Assembly: GCA_030741455.1 (NCBI GenBank)
Contig: JASLVI010000092.1
Location: 1-5,964, forward strand
Length of the DNA: 5,964 nt
Origin: Candidatus Poseidoniaceae archaeon
GTDB taxonomy: Archaea > Thermoplasmatota > Poseidoniia > Poseidoniales > Poseidoniaceae
Direction of reading: 5' to 3'
The notes beneath the pieces are model-generated. The model did not search any database, was not told the DNA's origin, and was given only the letters and a program-made list of their open reading frames with translations. Both the position numbers and the translations under genes were made by a program. Shown here in pieces: positions 4,597-5,964 of this stretch (its first letter is position 1; every line of letters starts with the position of its first letter).

Positions 4597-5964
4597 TCAA
4601 CTTGAACAAGAAAGCATTGAGCAACCAACTCGATGTCTTGCCCACTCAGGTCGCTTTTGGAACCACTTCTTCTCATGTTGAGGTTGTTCATTATATGGAT
4701 CTTTGAGCAGTTCATACAATTCTTCTGCAACGCTGTAATCATCTTTTTCTGCTGCATCAATCGCAAGTTGTGCCATCCAATTTCGAAGTACATATTTTGG
4801 GTTTGAAGAACGCATTACTTTGCGGTCTGGATTCCCTTCTACTCGTTGCCACCAAGCCTGTAGCCATTGATTCCATTTCTCTCTTGGAACTGATTCTTCA
4901 TTGTAGAATGCAAATTCTAAATGATCAATCCTCGGTTCTACCATCGAAGAAAGCAATCGAAAGAAGATGGTCATATCGGTTTCAACGAGTTGCAGGTTTG
5001 TTGTCAATTCTTGAATCAGCTCCACATCGGAATCTTGAAATTCATCAAGACCAAGCTTGTTGACCCACATTGCATTGTTTTGTTTCTCATAGGTCGTATA
5101 GTATGTTTCGAGGCAAGCATAGAGACGTTCAGCATCATCCATCAATGGACTGATCGATTCGAGCAATCGTGCTACATTCCACGCTCCAATCTGTGCCTGA
5201 TTGCTAAATCTGTATCGCCTTGTGCGTAAATCGGTCGTATTTGGTGTCCAGTTTGGTTCAAAGTTCTCAATCCAACCATACGGGCCATAATCAATGGTCA
5301 ATCCATGAATTGACATGTTGTCTGTATTCATCACACCATGAACAAAACCAACACGCATCCAATGTGAAATCATGATCGCAGTTTCTTCTGCAACTTGCTT
5401 TAACCATGAAATGAGCCCATCATCCGTCGTTGAGGAATGCTTTGGAAAATGATGCTTAATTGTGTAATCAACCAACGTTCGAAGCGTTTCGCTATCACCA
5501 TTCAATGCATGAATTTGGAACGATCCAAAGCGTAGGAAACTAGGAGCTACACGACATACGATTGCACCTGGTTCTGGTGCAGGGTTACCATCATACATGA
5601 TGTCTCGAACCACATCTTCACCGGTTGTAACCATCGATAGTGCACGCGTTGTAGGAACGCCAAGATGATGCATAGCTTCACTGCAGAGAAACTCACGAAT
5701 CGAAGAACGTAGGACGGCCTTTCCATCCGCAAACCGAGAATATGGTGTAATTCCAGGTCCCTTTAATTGCAACTCAAGGATTCCATTCCCAGTATCAACT
5801 TCACCCAATGTAATTGCTCGACCATCACCAAGTTGGTTTGCCCAATTCCCAAATTGATGGCCTCCATAGCGTTGAGCATACGGATCCATTCCTTCAGCGA
5901 CTTGATTGCCCCCGAGAATCACTTCTTCTCCACGGTGTAAGTTCAGAAGGCCTCCAACTTCATC
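4597..5964 (-). CDS. selO: SelO/YdiU family protein adenylyltransferase (N-terminus beyond window)
   Basis: Pseudokinase-fold enzyme that transfers AMP from ATP to Ser/Thr/Tyr of target proteins (AMPylation), linked to oxidative stress responses in characterised members. 455 residues are in the window, and the frame is open at the right edge, so roughly the first 40-80 are missing. Counting from the edge: PYAQRYGGHQFGNW (28-41), LGDGRAITLGE (45-55), LQLKGPGITPYSR (65-77) with the ATP-binding Lys68, SIREFLCSEAM (88-98) with its partner Glu91, and HGVMNTDNMSIHGLTIDYGP (209-228) with Asp215, Asn216 and metal-binding Asp225. The Lys-to-Glu (23) and Asn-to-Asp (9) spacings match what I recall for Pseudomonas SelO. 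RYRFSNQ and the late RNW, DPYNEQP and PEWARHRVGC motifs follow. The C-terminus is CSS, the Cys form of the motif that is Sec-Ser-Ser in animal selenoprotein O. All key residues are present, so it should be active. Confidence 0.93.
   Translation of the reverse strand, partial: DEVGGLLNLHRGEEVILGGNQVAEGMDPYAQRYGGHQFGNWANQLGDGRAITLGEVDTGNGILELQLKGPGITPYSRFADGKAVLRSSIREFLCSEAMHHLGVPTTRALSMVTTGEDVVRDIMYDGNPAPEPGAIVCRVAPSFLRFGSFQIHALNGDSETLRTLVDYTIKHHFPKHSSTTDDGLISWLKQVAEETAIMISHWMRVGFVHGVMNTDNMSIHGLTIDYGPYGWIENFEPNWTPNTTDLRTRRYRFSNQAQIGAWNVARLLESISPLMDDAERLYACLETYYTTYEKQNNAMWVNKLGLDEFQDSDVELIQELTTNLQLVETDMTIFFRLLSSMVEPRIDHLEFAFYNEESVPREKWNQWLQAWWQRVEGNPDRKVMRSSNPKYVLRNWMAQLAIDAAEKDDYSVAEELYELLKDPYNEQPQHEKKWFQKRPEWARHRVGCSMLSCSS

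Noticed and set aside
4597..4599. Possible selenocysteine codon at the selO 3' end (TGA)
   Set aside because: The TGA follows Cys-Ser-Ser and is the ordinary stop. The position that is Sec in animal SelO is a TGT Cys here, so no recoding is needed.

Overview
The window looks like a compact, roughly mid-GC archaeal genome segment, probably from an uncultivated marine euryarchaeon of the Poseidoniia (Marine Group II) type. The strongest argument is a clear TrmY, the SPOUT methyltransferase that makes N1-methylpseudouridine-54 in archaeal tRNA. It is supported by an archaeal-style CoaBC, which has PSMH where bacterial proteins have PAMN and an EEGK segment in place of the bacterial ACGD flap. 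The lineage below Archaea is an inference from gene content, not a proof.

Layout. On the + strand at the left is the C-terminal end of an unidentified membrane protein (1-131). It overlaps by 4 nt an EamA/DMT-family 10-TM permease (128-1105), which overlaps by 4 nt a long SurE-type nucleotidase (1102-2079). These three are almost certainly co-transcribed. On the - strand, coaBC (3926-2676) runs into trmY (2710-2069), with a 35-nt overlap if trmY starts at its first good ATG. surE and trmY meet tail to tail and overlap by 11 nt. Divergent from coaBC is a small membrane protein with a C-terminal zinc ribbon (3951-4592, +). It ends 4 nt from the stop of a - strand selO pseudokinase/AMPylase gene (5964-4597), which runs off the right edge. 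There is no non-coding stretch over 300 bases, and no tRNA, rRNA, CRISPR array or mobile element was seen.

Functionally the window is mostly housekeeping: coenzyme A biosynthesis (CoaBC), tRNA modification (TrmY), nucleotide dephosphorylation (SurE), metabolite export or import (EamA), and protein AMPylation probably tied to redox stress (SelO). I see no defence system or gene cluster that is obviously new. The items worth a second look are: loss of the catalytic His of the CoaC decarboxylase domain (Asp in its place); a perfect 18-bp palindrome at the 5' end of coaBC; a nested inverted repeat spanning the surE/trmY convergent junction; an enlarged SurE; and an orphan membrane-anchored zinc ribbon protein.
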